Of a stretch of 64,000 nt of DNA, positions 16,938-26,624 are shown piece after piece (within the stretch, counting starts at the first letter, position 1; the number at the start of each line of letters is the position of its first letter). The stretch covers positions 64,816-128,815 of the forward strand of contig JAFECB010000006.1 in assembly GCA_018242365.1 (NCBI GenBank), read 5' to 3'. The notes under the pieces were generated by a model, which saw only the letters and a program-made list of their open reading frames with translations, was not told the DNA's origin and searched no databases. Made by a program: the position numbers and the translations under genes. The stretch is from Pseudomonadota bacterium (lineage in GTDB: Bacteria > Pseudomonadota > Gammaproteobacteria > Xanthomonadales > Xanthomonadaceae).

Positions 16938-19547
16938 ATGAACACCGCTTTCCGCAAGCCCCTGCCCGGCACGTCCCTGGATTTTTTCGATGCGCGGGAA
17001 GCGGTTGAATCGCTCCAGCCCGGCGCGTGGGCGGGCTTGCCGTATACGGCGCGGGTGCATGCGGAAAACATCGTGCGCTGCGCCGATCCAGCGCGACGCG
17101 ACGCGTTCCTCGGTCAGTTGATCGAACGCAAACGTGATCTGGATTTCCCGTGGTTCCCGGCGCGGGTGGTCTGCCACGACATCCTCGGCCAGACAGCTTT
17201 GGTCGATCTGGCCGGTTTGCGCGAAGCCATCGCCGCGCAGGGCGGCGATCCGGCGGAAGTTAACCCGGTGGTGCCGGTGCAGTTGATCGTCGATCACTCG
17301 CTGGCGGTGGAAGCGCCGGGTTTCGATGCGAATGCGTTCGCGAAAAACCGCGCCATCGAAGACCGCCGCAACGCCGACCGTTTCGATTTCATCGAGTGGA
17401 CGCGGCTGGCGTTCGACAATGTGGACGTGATCCCGGCCGGCAACGGGATCATGCATCAGATCAATCTGGAAAAAATGTCGCCCGTCATCTACACCAAGGA
17501 TGGCGTGGCCTTCCCCGACACCTGCGTCGGCACCGATTCGCATACCCCGCATGTGGACGCGCTGGGCGTGATCGCGGTCGGCGTCGGCGGGCTGGAAGCC
17601 GAGAGCGTGATGCTGGGCAATCCCTCGTGGATGCGCCTGCCCGATATCGTGGCAGTGGAGCTTTCCGGCAAACCTGCGCCGGGCATCACCGCCACCGACG
17701 TGGTGCTGGCGCTGACCGAATTCCTGCGCGCATCGAAAGTGGTCGGCGCGTATCTGGAGTTTCGTGGCGAAGGCGCAGCGGCGCTCACGATTGGCGACCG
17801 TGCCACGATTTCCAACATGGCGCCCGAATACGGCGCGACCGCGGCGATGTTCGCGATCGACGGCAACACCCTCGACTACCTGCGCCTGACCGGGCGCGAC
17901 GCTGCGCAAGTTGCATTGGTGGAAACCTATGCCAGGCACTGCGGGTTCTGGGCCGATGACCTGCGCGATGCGCAGTTCGAGCGCACCTTGCACTTTGACC
18001 TTGCCAGCGTGGTGCGCAACCTCGCCGGCCCGAGCAACCCACACCGCCGCCTGCCGGTGAGCGCGCTGCACGAGCGCGGGATTGCGGACGAAGCCAAGCT
18101 CGATGCCGCGCGTCGCGAAGAAGCGCAGGGCTTGATTCCCGATGGCGCGGTGATCATCGCGGCGATTACCAGTTGCACCAATACCAGCAACCCGCGCAAC
18201 GTCATTGCGGCGGCGCTGCTGGCACGCAATGCCAATGCGCGTGGCCTCACCCGCAAGCCGTGGGTCAAGACCTCGCTGGCCCCCGGCTCCAAGGCGGTGC
18301 AGCTGTATCTGGAAGAGGCCAAGCTGCTGCCCGAACTCGAGCAGCTCGGCTTCGGCATCGTCGGCTTCGCCTGCACCACCTGCAACGGCATGAGTGGCGC
18401 GCTGGATCCTGTGATCCAGAAGGAAGTGATCGAACGCGATCTGTACGTGACGGCGGTGCTATCCGGCAACCGCAATTTCGATGGTCGCATCCACCCCTAT
18501 GCCAAGCAGGCCTTCCTCGCCAGCCCTCCGCTGGTGATCGCCTATGCCATCGCCGGCACCGTGCGTTTCGATATCGAAAAGGACGTGCTCGGCCTCGACC
18601 ACGCCGGCCAGCCGGTGTACCTGAAAGACCTCTGGCCGACCGATGCCGAGATCGACGCGGTGGTCGCTGCCAGCGTCAAGCCCGAACAATTCCGCAAGGT
18701 CTACGAGCCGATGTTTGCGCCGCGCGCCAAAGGCCACGCCAAGCCGCTGTATGACTGGCGGCCGACGAGCACCTACATCCGCAACCCGCCGTATTGGGAA
18801 GGCGCGCTGGCCGGCGAGCGCACGCTCACCCACCTGCGCCCGCTGGCGGTGCTGGGCGACAACATCACCACCGACCATCTTTCGCCCAGCAACGCGATTT
18901 TGCGCAGCAGCGCCGCCGGCGAATATTTGGCGAGGATGGGCTTGCCGGAGGAAGACTTCAATTCCTACGCCACCCACCGCGGCGACCACCTCACCGCGCA
19001 GCGCGCCACCTTCGCCAATCCCAAACTCATCAACGAAATGGCGATCGTCGATGGCGAAGTGAAGCAAGGCTCGCTGGCGCGAGTGGAACCCGACGGCCAG
19101 GTCATGCGCATGTGGGAAGCAATCGAAACCTACATGCAGCGCGGCCAGCCGCTGATCATCATCGCCGGCGCCGACTACGGCCAGGGCAGCTCACGCGACT
19201 GGGCCGCCAAAGGCGTGCGCCTGGCCGGCGTGGAGGTGATCGTCGCCGAAGGCTTCGAGCGCATCCACCGCCAGAACCTGGTCGGCATGGGCGTGCTGCC
19301 GCTGCAATTCCAACCCGGCACCACCCGCAAGACCCTGGCCATCGACGGCACGGAAACCTTCAGCGTGCGCGGCACCCCGACACCGGGCGGCGCATTGACG
19401 CTGGTGATCGAGCGCACGGCTGGCGAGCAGCTCGAAGTCCCCGTCACCTGCCGCCTCGACTCGGATGATGACGTGACCACCTACACCGCCGGCGGCATCC
19501 TGCCGAGGTTCTCGCAGGAATTTTTGGCGGCGGGTCAGGTGGCGTAG
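16938..19547 (+). CDS. acnD: Fe/S-dependent 2-methylisocitrate dehydratase
   Basis: AcnD dehydrates 2-methylcitrate to 2-methylaconitate in the methylcitrate cycle of propionate breakdown. The 869-residue protein starts with the AcnD-type MNTAFRKPLPGTSLDFFDAR and has the aconitase cluster ligands Cys413 (TSCTNTS), Cys479 and Cys482 (CTTCNG), PDTCVGTDSHTPHVD and the swivelling domain GADYGQGSSRDWAAKG. Together with prpF it replaces PrpD. The usual upstream partners prpB and prpC are not here; a foreign cassette ends 81 bp before the start. Confidence 0.93.
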   Translation: MNTAFRKPLPGTSLDFFDAREAVESLQPGAWAGLPYTARVHAENIVRCADPARRDAFLGQLIERKRDLDFPWFPARVVCHDILGQTALVDLAGLREAIAAQGGDPAEVNPVVPVQLIVDHSLAVEAPGFDANAFAKNRAIEDRRNADRFDFIEWTRLAFDNVDVIPAGNGIMHQINLEKMSPVIYTKDGVAFPDTCVGTDSHTPHVDALGVIAVGVGGLEAESVMLGNPSWMRLPDIVAVELSGKPAPGITATDVVLALTEFLRASKVVGAYLEFRGEGAAALTIGDRATISNMAPEYGATAAMFAIDGNTLDYLRLTGRDAAQVALVETYARHCGFWADDLRDAQFERTLHFDLASVVRNLAGPSNPHRRLPVSALHERGIADEAKLDAARREEAQGLIPDGAVIIAAITSCTNTSNPRNVIAAALLARNANARGLTRKPWVKTSLAPGSKAVQLYLEEAKLLPELEQLGFGIVGFACTTCNGMSGALDPVIQKEVIERDLYVTAVLSGNRNFDGRIHPYAKQAFLASPPLVIAYAIAGTVRFDIEKDVLGLDHAGQPVYLKDLWPTDAEIDAVVAASVKPEQFRKVYEPMFAPRAKGHAKPLYDWRPTSTYIRNPPYWEGALAGERTLTHLRPLAVLGDNITTDHLSPSNAILRSSAAGEYLARMGLPEEDFNSYATHRGDHLTAQRATFANPKLINEMAIVDGEVKQGSLARVEPDGQVMRMWEAIETYMQRGQPLIIIAGADYGQGSSRDWAAKGVRLAGVEVIVAEGFERIHRQNLVGMGVLPLQFQPGTTRKTLAIDGTETFSVRGTPTPGGALTLVIERTAGEQLEVPVTCRLDSDDDVTTYTAGGILPRFSQEFLAAGQVA

Positions 19548-19719
19548 TGACAGCGCCCGTATCTGCTTGAAGCAGTCAACGCCGCAATGACGACGGACAA
19601 CTGGTCAACAGCCGCGTGGCGCTGAACAAACGTATTGCAGCCGGCAACACCTTATGTTTTCCGCATGCCGGTACTGCTTCGTCTCGGACTGATCGAGGCG
19701 AACATGACTGGAGGCAACG

Positions 19720-20760
19720 ATGAATCACAACGACCGGCGAGTCCCTGCCGGATCGACGAACCGCCCCCACGTCGAGCGGCGTTTGGACTTCGACCGTTTC
19801 CCGCCGCTGTTGCGCCAAGCGCTGATGTACGTTGAACCGGCCTTCTTCGGCTGGGAGGCGTCACAGCAGGACCGCTATCGACGCGACATGCCCGATGCGG
19901 CGCTCGGACAATTGGAACATCGACTGGGTGTCGACGACAGCAGCAACGATGGTCCCGGATCGCCGGAGTTCGATGCGATCAACAAGGCCAATGCCCTGAA
20001 GCTGCCGCTGTTCGGCATCGGTGCGGACTGCTTCTGGCTGAATGAGCACGGCAGCGGCTGGTACGACATGGAAACGATCGCCGACCTGTCGCAGGACCAT
20101 TACAAGGCCGATCCCGAGCGGGAGGAGAACAAGCTGCCGTTCATGGGGCAGTTCTATCCATCGTGGTGCCGCTACCTGCGCCAAGGGCAGCTGGTTTACG
20201 CCACGCTCACCGCCTTCCACCACTACGTCGGTGACGAGCTCGCGCGGCTGCACGACGACCTCATCGGTCAGCTCATTCCGCACCGCTTCGTGAAGGGATC
20301 TCAACACGGCAAAAAGACCGATCACGGCTATCTCTGGGACATGCAACGCGATGCCAACGGGCTCGAGGAGCAGCTCGACGAACTGCAGGTCCGCGCATGG
20401 AAAATCCAGAGTGCGTTGTACCTGCGTGCGCTCGACGATTGCCACGCGCGCAGCTCCGGCCAGGTTTTCCGTGTGGTCGAGTCCGATGGCAGCGAAGCCA
20501 TGACCTCCTGGGTCTTCGACGGCATCGAGGCCATGCGTGGCGTGCGCTTGATGCACTTCCTCGACGATGTTGATTCGCGCCGCGCCAGTCGGCGCATCCT
20601 CGCCGCGCTGCTCGCACCCTACCGCGATCAAGCCGAACAACGCCTGCGGCATGAACACAAAGACATCATGCACCACTGGGATCCCAAGCTGGCCAAGCTC
20701 AAGCCCCGTCGACAAGTTGTGCTGTCGGAACAGGCAGCATCGCACCTGCTGGATGAGTGA
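19720..20760 (+). CDS. Uncharacterised protein between acnD and prpF
   Basis: The 346-residue product has no signal peptide or membrane helix and no domain I recognise. It starts at an ATG preceded by a strong GGAGG site 5 nt away. It is rich in His, Asp, Trp and aromatic residues, with segments such as FFGWEASQQDRYRRDMP, HHYVGDELARLHDD and HEHKDIMHHWDPKLAKL. It lies 172 bp after acnD and 81 bp before prpF, all on one strand, so it may belong to the methylcitrate transcript, but it is not a usual member. Confidence 0.75.
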   Translation: MNHNDRRVPAGSTNRPHVERRLDFDRFPPLLRQALMYVEPAFFGWEASQQDRYRRDMPDAALGQLEHRLGVDDSSNDGPGSPEFDAINKANALKLPLFGIGADCFWLNEHGSGWYDMETIADLSQDHYKADPEREENKLPFMGQFYPSWCRYLRQGQLVYATLTAFHHYVGDELARLHDDLIGQLIPHRFVKGSQHGKKTDHGYLWDMQRDANGLEEQLDELQVRAWKIQSALYLRALDDCHARSSGQVFRVVESDGSEAMTSWVFDGIEAMRGVRLMHFLDDVDSRRASRRILAALLAPYRDQAEQRLRHEHKDIMHHWDPKLAKLKPRRQVVLSEQAASHLLDE

Positions 20761-20841
20761 GGGGCCGAACGGCCCCGGACCGCGCACCGCGGCAACCAGT
20801 GGGACAATGGGGCCAGCAATCCACCGACTCCGGCCACCTTC

Positions 20842-22044
20842 ATGCCCCAGCTCCCCGCCCCCCAACGCCGCATCCCCGCCACCTACATGCGCGGCGGCAC
20901 GTCGAAAGGCGTGTTCTTCCGCCTGCAGGATTTGCCGCCCGAAGCGCAAACCCCCGGCCCGGCGCGCGACGCGCTGCTGCTGCGGGTGATCGGCTCGCCC
21001 GATCCTTACGGCAAGCACACCGATGGTATGGGCGGCGCGACCTCCAGCACGTCCAAGTGCGTGATCATCGCGCCGGCCTCAAAGCCCGATCACGATGTGG
21101 ATTATCTGTATGGGCAGGTCAGCATCGACAGCGCCTTTGTCGACTGGTCGGGTAACTGCGGCAACCTGTCCACCGCCGTTGGGCCGTTCGCGATCGCCAA
21201 TGGCTTTCTTCCCGCCGAGCGCATCCCGGACAACGGCACGGTCACGGTGCGGATCTGGCAGGCCAATATCGGCAAGACGATTCTTGCGCATGTGCCGATC
21301 ACCGACGGCCAGGTGCAGGAAACGGGTGATTTCGAGGTGGATGGTGTCACCTTCCCGGCCGCCGAGATCGTGCTGGAATTTCTGGATCCGTCCGATGATG
21401 CCGGGGATGACGGCTCGCCCGCTTCCAAAGGCATGTTCCCGACCGGAAACCTGGTCGATGACCTCGACGTGCCCGGTATCGGTACGCTCAAGGCCACCAT
21501 GATCACCGCAGGTATCCCCACCGTGTTCGTCAACGCCGACGCGCTGGGCTATGACGGCACCGAATTGCAGCCGGCGATCAATGACGACAAGGCCGCGCTG
21601 GCCAAGCTCGAAGCCATCCGCGTGGCCGGTGCGCTGCGCATGGGCTTGATCAAGACGCCGGAAGAGGCGGCCACGCGCCAGCACACGCCGAAAGTCGCCT
21701 TGGTCGCGCCGCCCAAGGCCTACCAATCATCCGCCGGCAAGCCCATCGCCGCCGACGCCATCGACCTCAACGTACGCGCCATGTCGATGGGCAAGCTGCA
21801 TCACACGATGATGGGCACGGCGTCGGTCGCGATTGCCACGGCGGCGGCGGTGCCGGGCACGCTGGTGAACCTCGCTGCGGGCGGCGGCGTGCGCGATGCG
21901 GTGCGCTTCGGGCACCCTTCCGGCACGTTGCGCGTGGGCGCGTCGGTGGAACAGTGCGACGGCCAATGGGCGGTGACTCGCGCGGTGATGTCGCGCAGTG
22001 CGCGGGTGCTGATGGAAGGCTGGGTGCGAGTGCCGCAGGATTGA
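20842..22044 (+). CDS. prpF: 2-methylaconitate cis-trans isomerase
   Basis: PrpF isomerises the product of AcnD so that aconitase can hydrate it to 2-methylisocitrate. The 400-residue protein begins IPATYMRGGTSKGVFF, the family signature, and contains DGMGGATSSTSKCVI, DWSGNCGNLSTAVGPFAI and MGKLHHTMMGTASVAIA, matching the two-domain diaminopimelate-epimerase-like fold. Acid/base residues include the Cys of GNCGN. acnD lies upstream, separated by one unrelated gene. Confidence 0.93.
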   Translation: MPQLPAPQRRIPATYMRGGTSKGVFFRLQDLPPEAQTPGPARDALLLRVIGSPDPYGKHTDGMGGATSSTSKCVIIAPASKPDHDVDYLYGQVSIDSAFVDWSGNCGNLSTAVGPFAIANGFLPAERIPDNGTVTVRIWQANIGKTILAHVPITDGQVQETGDFEVDGVTFPAAEIVLEFLDPSDDAGDDGSPASKGMFPTGNLVDDLDVPGIGTLKATMITAGIPTVFVNADALGYDGTELQPAINDDKAALAKLEAIRVAGALRMGLIKTPEEAATRQHTPKVALVAPPKAYQSSAGKPIAADAIDLNVRAMSMGKLHHTMMGTASVAIATAAAVPGTLVNLAAGGGVRDAVRFGHPSGTLRVGASVEQCDGQWAVTRAVMSRSARVLMEGWVRVPQD

Positions 22045-22089
22045 ATGACGGATCGCGCCCCTGACGGTGCGCTCCTGCGGTTCGCGGCC

Positions 22090-22974
22090 CTATTCCTCCA
22101 GCGTAAACCCCTTCTTGCACAGCTCATGCCGCGCCTGGTCGAAGCCCTGCGTCGGCACGAAACTGCCGTCGCGATTGGCGATTGCCTGCCAGCCCTTGAG
22201 GATGGCTTCGGCGCTTGCGTCCTCGCCGAGGGCAATCCCCTGGGTCATGGTGAGCTGCACCAGCTCGTAACTGCCGGCACCGGCGCTGAGAATGGCGCGA
22301 TTGGGCGCGCTGTCGGCCACCAGCGCCAGCACCGCCGGGCTGACCAGCTCGGGCTTGAAGTTCGCCAATTGTTCCGCCGGCAGGATGCCTTCCATCATCC
22401 GCGTCGCGCCGGTCGGGGCGAGGCAGTTGACGCGGATATCGTGCTTGGCGCCCTCGATCCCCAGCGTTTGCATCATCCCCACCAGCGCCATCTTCGCCGC
22501 CGCGTAATTGGCCTGGCCGAAATTGCCGAACAGGCCGCTGCACGAGGTCGTCATCACGATGCGGCCGTAATTCTGCGCGCGCATCGCATTCCACACCGCG
22601 TGGGTGCAGTGCGCCGCGCCCATCACGTGCACGTCGAGCACCAGCCGGAAATCGGCCAGACTCATTTTCGCGAAACTCTTGTCGCGCAGGATGCCGGCGT
22701 TGTTGACGAGGATGTCGATGCGCCCGAATTCGGCCAGCACATCGGCGACCATCGACTGCACCGCTTCGGCGTCGGCCACCGAGCATTTGGCGGCACGCGC
22801 CTTGCCACCTGCTGCGTGGATTTCCGCGACCACGGCGTCGGCCGCATCACCGAGATCGTTGACGATCACCTGCGCGCCGCGACTGGCCAACAGCAACGCA
22901 TGCGCGCGTCCCAATCCGCCTCCCGCGCCGGTGACGATGGCGATGCGGCCGCTGAGGTCGATGCGTGGGGTCAT
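22090..22974 (-). CDS. Short-chain dehydrogenase/reductase (3-hydroxyacyl-CoA dehydrogenase-like)
   Basis: From the ATG at 22974, which overlaps the upstream HAD stop by 4 bp, the protein has 294 residues. It has the Rossmann glycine motif GAGGGLGRAH, NNAGILRD, catalytic Ser in MTTSCSG and the YxxxK motif in NYAAAK. The long C-terminal tail past residue 250 and the ILRDKSF-MSLADFRLVLDVH pattern resemble the SDR unit of peroxisomal multifunctional enzyme type 2. A role in acyl-CoA oxidation is possible, but the substrate is not determinable. Confidence 0.8.
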   Translation of the reverse strand: MTPRIDLSGRIAIVTGAGGGLGRAHALLLASRGAQVIVNDLGDAADAVVAEIHAAGGKARAAKCSVADAEAVQSMVADVLAEFGRIDILVNNAGILRDKSFAKMSLADFRLVLDVHVMGAAHCTHAVWNAMRAQNYGRIVMTTSCSGLFGNFGQANYAAAKMALVGMMQTLGIEGAKHDIRVNCLAPTGATRMMEGILPAEQLANFKPELVSPAVLALVADSAPNRAILSAGAGSYELVQLTMTQGIALGEDASAEAILKGWQAIANRDGSFVPTQGFDQARHELCKKGFTLEE

Positions 22975-23735
22975 GCGATCCATTCTCCGGGGTGCGAGGG
23001 GTGCAGCTGCGACTGGTGGTCCAGTTCCTGCAGGGCTTGCGGTAATTCATCCAGTGAAGCGATCGTGCGCATCCGCCCATGCCCGGCCTGCAGCTCGGCA
23101 TCGGTCTCGTGCGCCCATGTCGTGTGATAGGGCACGTGCACGCCCCAGCCGCCGAGTTCCAGCACCGGCGCGATGTCCGAGCGCAGCGAATTGCCGACCA
23201 TCAGGAAGCCGCGTGCGGTAACGCCGAATTCCTCGAACAGGCGCGCATAGGTCGCAGGATCCTTCTCGCTGACGATCTCGATGCGACGGAACAGATCCGA
23301 CAGGCCCGACTCGCGCACCTTGGCTTCCTGATGAAACAGATCGCCCTTGGTGATCAGTACCACCGGATGCTGCGCGGCCACCGCGGCCACCGCCTCGCGC
23401 ACGCCGGGCAGCAGTTCCACCGGATGCCGCAACAACTGCTTGGCGAGATCGACAATGCGACCGATGTCGCGGGCACTGATGCGCGCCTCGGTGACCTCCA
23501 CCGCTGCCTCCACCATCGACAGCGCCATCCCCTTCACGCCGTAGCCGAAGAAGGCGATGTTGCGTTTCTCGACATCGAGCAGGCGTTGCCCGAGGTCGGC
23601 CAGATCGACATGCGCCGACAGGATGCGCTCGTACTGCGCCTGCGCGTCGTCGAAGTAGTCCTGACTGCGCCACAGGGTGTCGTCGGCGTCGAAGCCGACC
23701 ATGGCGATGCCGGAAGGTGACGGGGCTGGATCCAT
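22971..23735 (-). CDS. HAD-superfamily hydrolase
   Basis: The 254-residue protein has all HAD motifs: FDADDTLWRS (nucleophile Asp and acid Asp), ITKGD with Lys at motif III, and VGNSLRSDIAP for the Mg-binding acids. A helical cap sits between motifs I and II. It is probably a small-molecule phosphatase. Translation is likely coupled to the following SDR gene. No substrate evidence is visible. Confidence 0.8.
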   Translation of the reverse strand: MDPAPSPSGIAMVGFDADDTLWRSQDYFDDAQAQYERILSAHVDLADLGQRLLDVEKRNIAFFGYGVKGMALSMVEAAVEVTEARISARDIGRIVDLAKQLLRHPVELLPGVREAVAAVAAQHPVVLITKGDLFHQEAKVRESGLSDLFRRIEIVSEKDPATYARLFEEFGVTARGFLMVGNSLRSDIAPVLELGGWGVHVPYHTTWAHETDAELQAGHGRMRTIASLDELPQALQELDHQSQLHPSHPGEWIA

Positions 23736-23767
23736 CCGCCTAGTGTACGGGCAGGCTGACGCGTGAC

Positions 23768-24106
23768 TCAGGCCTTCTTCACGAATTCGGATTTCAGGCC
23801 CATCTGGCCGATGCCGTCGATCTTGCAGTCGATGTCGTGATCCCCGTCCACGAGCCGGATATTGCGCACCTTGGTGCCCACTTTCACCACCATGGATGAG
23901 CCTTTCACCTTCAGGTCCTTGATCACGGTGACGGTGTCGCCATCCTGCAGCACATTGCCGACCGCGTCCTTCACGATGCGGGCTTCGTCATCGGCCATCT
24001 CGGCGGCCAAAGGCCATTCGTGCGCGCACTCCGGGCAAACCAGCATCTCGCCATCGGCATAGCTGTAGGGCGACTGGCATTTCGGGCAAGGCGGCAACGT
24101 GGTCAT
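23768..24106 (-). CDS. yjdM: Zinc-ribbon YjdM/PhnA-family protein
   Basis: The ATG at 24106 gives a 112-residue product beginning [14 protein letters not shown]; an alternative ATG at 24127 adds seven residues. Two CxxC pairs ([12 protein letters not shown]) form an N-terminal zinc ribbon. The C-terminal KOW-like beta domain has [20 protein letters not shown] and [25 protein letters not shown]. Members are often labelled PhnA, but they are not the phosphonoacetate hydrolase; function is unknown. Confidence 0.85.
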   Translation of the reverse strand: MTTLPPCPKCQSPYSYADGEMLVCPECAHEWPLAAEMADDEARIVKDAVGNVLQDGDTVTVIKDLKVKGSSMVVKVGTKVRNIRLVDGDHDIDCKIDGIGQMGLKSEFVKKA

Positions 24107-24175
24107 CGCGACATTTGCGTTATTCATTCGATGCCACCGATGTTATCGCGGCTGGCGCGCTGCCGACGCATTCAC

Positions 24176-24661
24176 TCATACCGGCAGGGCCGTGGTCTTC
24201 TTCACCGTGCGCAATGCCAGCGTGGTCTGCACGCGGGTGACGCCGGGCAGGCGGGTGAGCACATCGGTGTGGATGCGCTCGAAATCGGCGGCATCGGCAT
24301 AGGCCACCCGCAGCATGTAATCGGCGGTGCCGGCCAGCAGGCAGCATTCGGTGACTTCCGCATGGTCGTGGATGGCATCCTCGAACGCATCCAATGCGCC
24401 ACGGCCCTGCTGGTCCAGTGTCACCAGCACGAAGGCGGTGCCGGGCACGCCGGCCAGCTTCTCGTCCAGCAGCATCACGTAGCGCGCGATCAGGCCGGAT
24501 TCCTCCAGCAATTTGACCCGCCGCAGGCAGGCCGAGGGCGACAGATTGATGCGCTGGGCCAGCTCCAGATTGGTCAGGCGGGCGTCGTCCTGCAGCAGAC
24601 GCAAGATGGCGCGGTCGCGGGCATCGAGTGACACCGAAAATTGTCGAATCTGATGCGACAT
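24176..24661 (-). CDS. Lrp/AsnC-family regulator, probably of ald
   Basis: The 161-residue regulator has an N-terminal AsnC helix-turn-helix (LDARDRAILRLLQDDARLTNLELAQRI then LSPSACLRRVKLLEESG) and a RAM effector domain (FVLVTLDQQG, VTECCLLAGTADYMLRV). It is transcribed away from the alanine dehydrogenase gene across a 138-bp gap. Lrp-type proteins usually sense an amino acid and control the adjacent catabolic gene, so alanine- or leucine-responsive control of ald is the simplest reading. Confidence 0.88.
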   Translation of the reverse strand: MSHQIRQFSVSLDARDRAILRLLQDDARLTNLELAQRINLSPSACLRRVKLLEESGLIARYVMLLDEKLAGVPGTAFVLVTLDQQGRGALDAFEDAIHDHAEVTECCLLAGTADYMLRVAYADAADFERIHTDVLTRLPGVTRVQTTLALRTVKKTTALPV

Positions 24662-24799
24662 TGGCTTGGATTGTTCGATTTATTGGCGATTGTATCGCGA
24701 TGAAAGCCGCAATATTGGCGACTAAATCCGCGAATCCAAGCGCAAACTTTCGCATCTGTGGCGTCGGGAGGGCCGGTGCCAGATCACCAGGAAACCACC
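24662..24799. promoter_or_regulatory. Divergent lrp-ald control region with TATTGGCGA direct repeats
   Basis: This AT-richer gap holds TATTGGCGA at 24681-24689 and again at 24713-24721, 32 bp apart, about three helical turns on one DNA face. Related A/T-rich pieces (ATTGTTCGA, ATTGTATCGCGA) lie between. Lrp-type octamers often bind several phased sites in such regions. I could not place convincing -35/-10 boxes. Confidence 0.4.
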
Positions 24800-25918
24800 A
24801 TGCGCATCGGCGTCCCCAAGGAAATCAAGAACCACGAATACCGCGTCGGCCTGATCCCGTCGTCGGTCCACGAGCTGGTCCATCACGGCCACGAAGTCGT
24901 CGTCCAGCAGGGCGCGGGCCTCGGTGCCGGTCTGTCCGACCAGGACTACATCGATGCCGGTGCGCGCATTCTCGCCACCGCCGACGAGATCTTCGCCAGC
25001 GCCGACATGATCGTGAAGGTCAAGGAGCCGCAGGCCGACGAACGCAAGAAACTGCGCCCGGGCCAGATCCTGTTCACCTACCTGCACCTGGCCCCGGACG
25101 CGCCGCAGACCCGCGACCTGATCGATTCCGGTGCGGTCTGCATCGCCTATGAAACCGTCACCGCCGCGAATGGCTCGCTGCCGCTGCTGACGCCGATGTC
25201 GGAAGTCGCCGGCCGGCTCGCTCCGCAGGTTGGCGCGCATGCACTGGAGAAGGCACAGGGCGGCCGCGGCGTGCTGCTGGGCGGCGTGCCCGGTGTGGCC
25301 GCAGCGGAAGTGGTGGTGATCGGTGGCGGCGTATCCGGCACCCATGCCGCCACCATTGCGGTGGGCATGGGCGCGCAGGTGACCGTGGTGGATCGCTCCA
25401 ACGATGCGCTCAAGCGCCTGTCCGCCCAGTTCGGCCCGGCGATCTCGACCGTCTATTCCACCAAGGCCGCGATCGAAGAATTGGTGAAGCGTGCCGACCT
25501 GGTGATCGGCACCGTGCTGATCCCCGGCGCCGCCGCACCCAAGCTGATCACCCGCGCCATGCTGAAGACGATGAAGCCCGGCGCGGTGATCGTCGACGTG
25601 GCGATCGACCAGGGCGGCTGCACCGAAACCTCGCACGCCACCACCCACGCCGACCCGACCTATGTGGTTGATGGCGTGGTGCACTACTGCGTGGCCAATA
25701 TGCCGGGCGCAGTGGCACGCACCTCCACCTTTGCGCTCAACAACGCCACCCTGCCGTTCGCGCTGGCGCTGGCCAACAAGGGCTGGAAGCAGGCGCTGGC
25801 AGACGATGTCCACCTGCGCAATGGCCTCAACGTGTGCGAAGGCAAGATCACCTGCGAGCCGGTGGCGCAGGTGCATGGCCTGGACTATGTCAGCGCGGAG
25901 AGCGTGCTGGGGTTGTAA
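24800..25918 (+). CDS. ald: Alanine dehydrogenase
   Basis: Ald interconverts L-alanine and pyruvate plus ammonia with NAD+. At 372 residues it has family length. Seen are the N-terminal [18 protein letters not shown], substrate-site KVKEP, HLAPD, the Rossmann loop [20 protein letters not shown], and [23 protein letters not shown] with NMPGAV. The ATG at 24800 is chosen because the family begins at this point; an upstream ATG adds 14 unrelated residues. A strong terminator follows 19 bp after the stop. Confidence 0.96.
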   Translation: MRIGVPKEIKNHEYRVGLIPSSVHELVHHGHEVVVQQGAGLGAGLSDQDYIDAGARILATADEIFASADMIVKVKEPQADERKKLRPGQILFTYLHLAPDAPQTRDLIDSGAVCIAYETVTAANGSLPLLTPMSEVAGRLAPQVGAHALEKAQGGRGVLLGGVPGVAAAEVVVIGGGVSGTHAATIAVGMGAQVTVVDRSNDALKRLSAQFGPAISTVYSTKAAIEELVKRADLVIGTVLIPGAAAPKLITRAMLKTMKPGAVIVDVAIDQGGCTETSHATTHADPTYVVDGVVHYCVANMPGAVARTSTFALNNATLPFALALANKGWKQALADDVHLRNGLNVCEGKITCEPVAQVHGLDYVSAESVLGL

Positions 25919-25937
25919 GCCTCACTGCGATGAAACG

Positions 25938-25968
25938 ACGAAAGGGACGGCATGACCGTCCCTTTCGT
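25938..25968. terminator. Strong bidirectional hairpin after ald
   Basis: ACGAAAGGGACGG and CCGTCCCTTTCGT are perfect 13-bp inverted arms around a CATGA loop. It lies between ald and the convergent DUF2846 gene, with A/T residues on both flanks, so it can end transcripts from both sides. Confidence 0.8.
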
Positions 25969-26027
25969 ATTTCAGCGACCCTTCCGATCTGTGCCGGACG
26001 TTTCGCGATCCGCGTTGACGCGAAGTA

Positions 26028-26624
26028 TCAGTCCAGCGGCTTGGACGGCTTGAGCTTGCGGGAAATCGCGTCGAACGCCGCCTGGTCGGAAGGACTCAGG
26101 TTGGGGTGGCCTGCGAATACACCCATGCTGATGGTGCCTTGCACGTAATAGGTCTCCCCCGCCTCGACCTCCAGCGTCAGCACGTCCTTGGCTTCCGAGT
26201 GCACGGTGTATTGATGGGTTCCCGGCTCGACGGCGAGAACGAAATAGTTGCCATTGCGCAGCTTGCCCAGCTCGGTCTGGCCTTCGCGAACGATGAAGCC
26301 GACAGCACCACCCACGAACTTCGAGGGCCGGAAAAACACGATCTGCCCCTTGCCTTCTTGCGGTGCGCCCACCATCCCCGAGGGGGTCATGGCGGCAGCG
26401 GCAGCGGGCGCGACGGGTGCGGCCGCGGCGGCGGGAGCCACGGCCGGGGTCGTGACGGCATCGGCGGCAGGCGTGGCCGCAGGTGTCGCGACGGCATCCG
26501 TGGCAGCCGCAGCGGGAGCCGCAACAGCAGGTGTGGCCGCAGACTGGGTGGCGTCCTGCGCCTGTGCCGTGGCGGCGACAAGACCAAGTGCGAGAATCAG
26601 ACAAACCTTGCGAACTGCATTCAC
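26028..26624 (-). CDS. Secreted DUF2846 protein with Ala/Pro-rich spacer
   Basis: The GTG start at 26624 overlaps the upstream stop by 4 bp and gives 198 residues. A signal peptide (cleavage after TAQA) is followed by a 60-residue Ala/Pro/Val/Thr low-complexity spacer. The C-terminal domain (about residues 90-180) has GQIVFFRPSKFVGGAVGF, LRNGNYFVLAVEPGTHQYTV and ETYYVQG, which is the DUF2846 pattern. It is probably periplasmic. The function is unknown. Confidence 0.75.
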   Translation of the reverse strand: MNAVRKVCLILALGLVAATAQAQDATQSAATPAVAAPAAAATDAVATPAATPAADAVTTPAVAPAAAAAPVAPAAAAAMTPSGMVGAPQEGKGQIVFFRPSKFVGGAVGFIVREGQTELGKLRNGNYFVLAVEPGTHQYTVHSEAKDVLTLEVEAGETYYVQGTISMGVFAGHPNLSPSDQAAFDAISRKLKPSKPLD

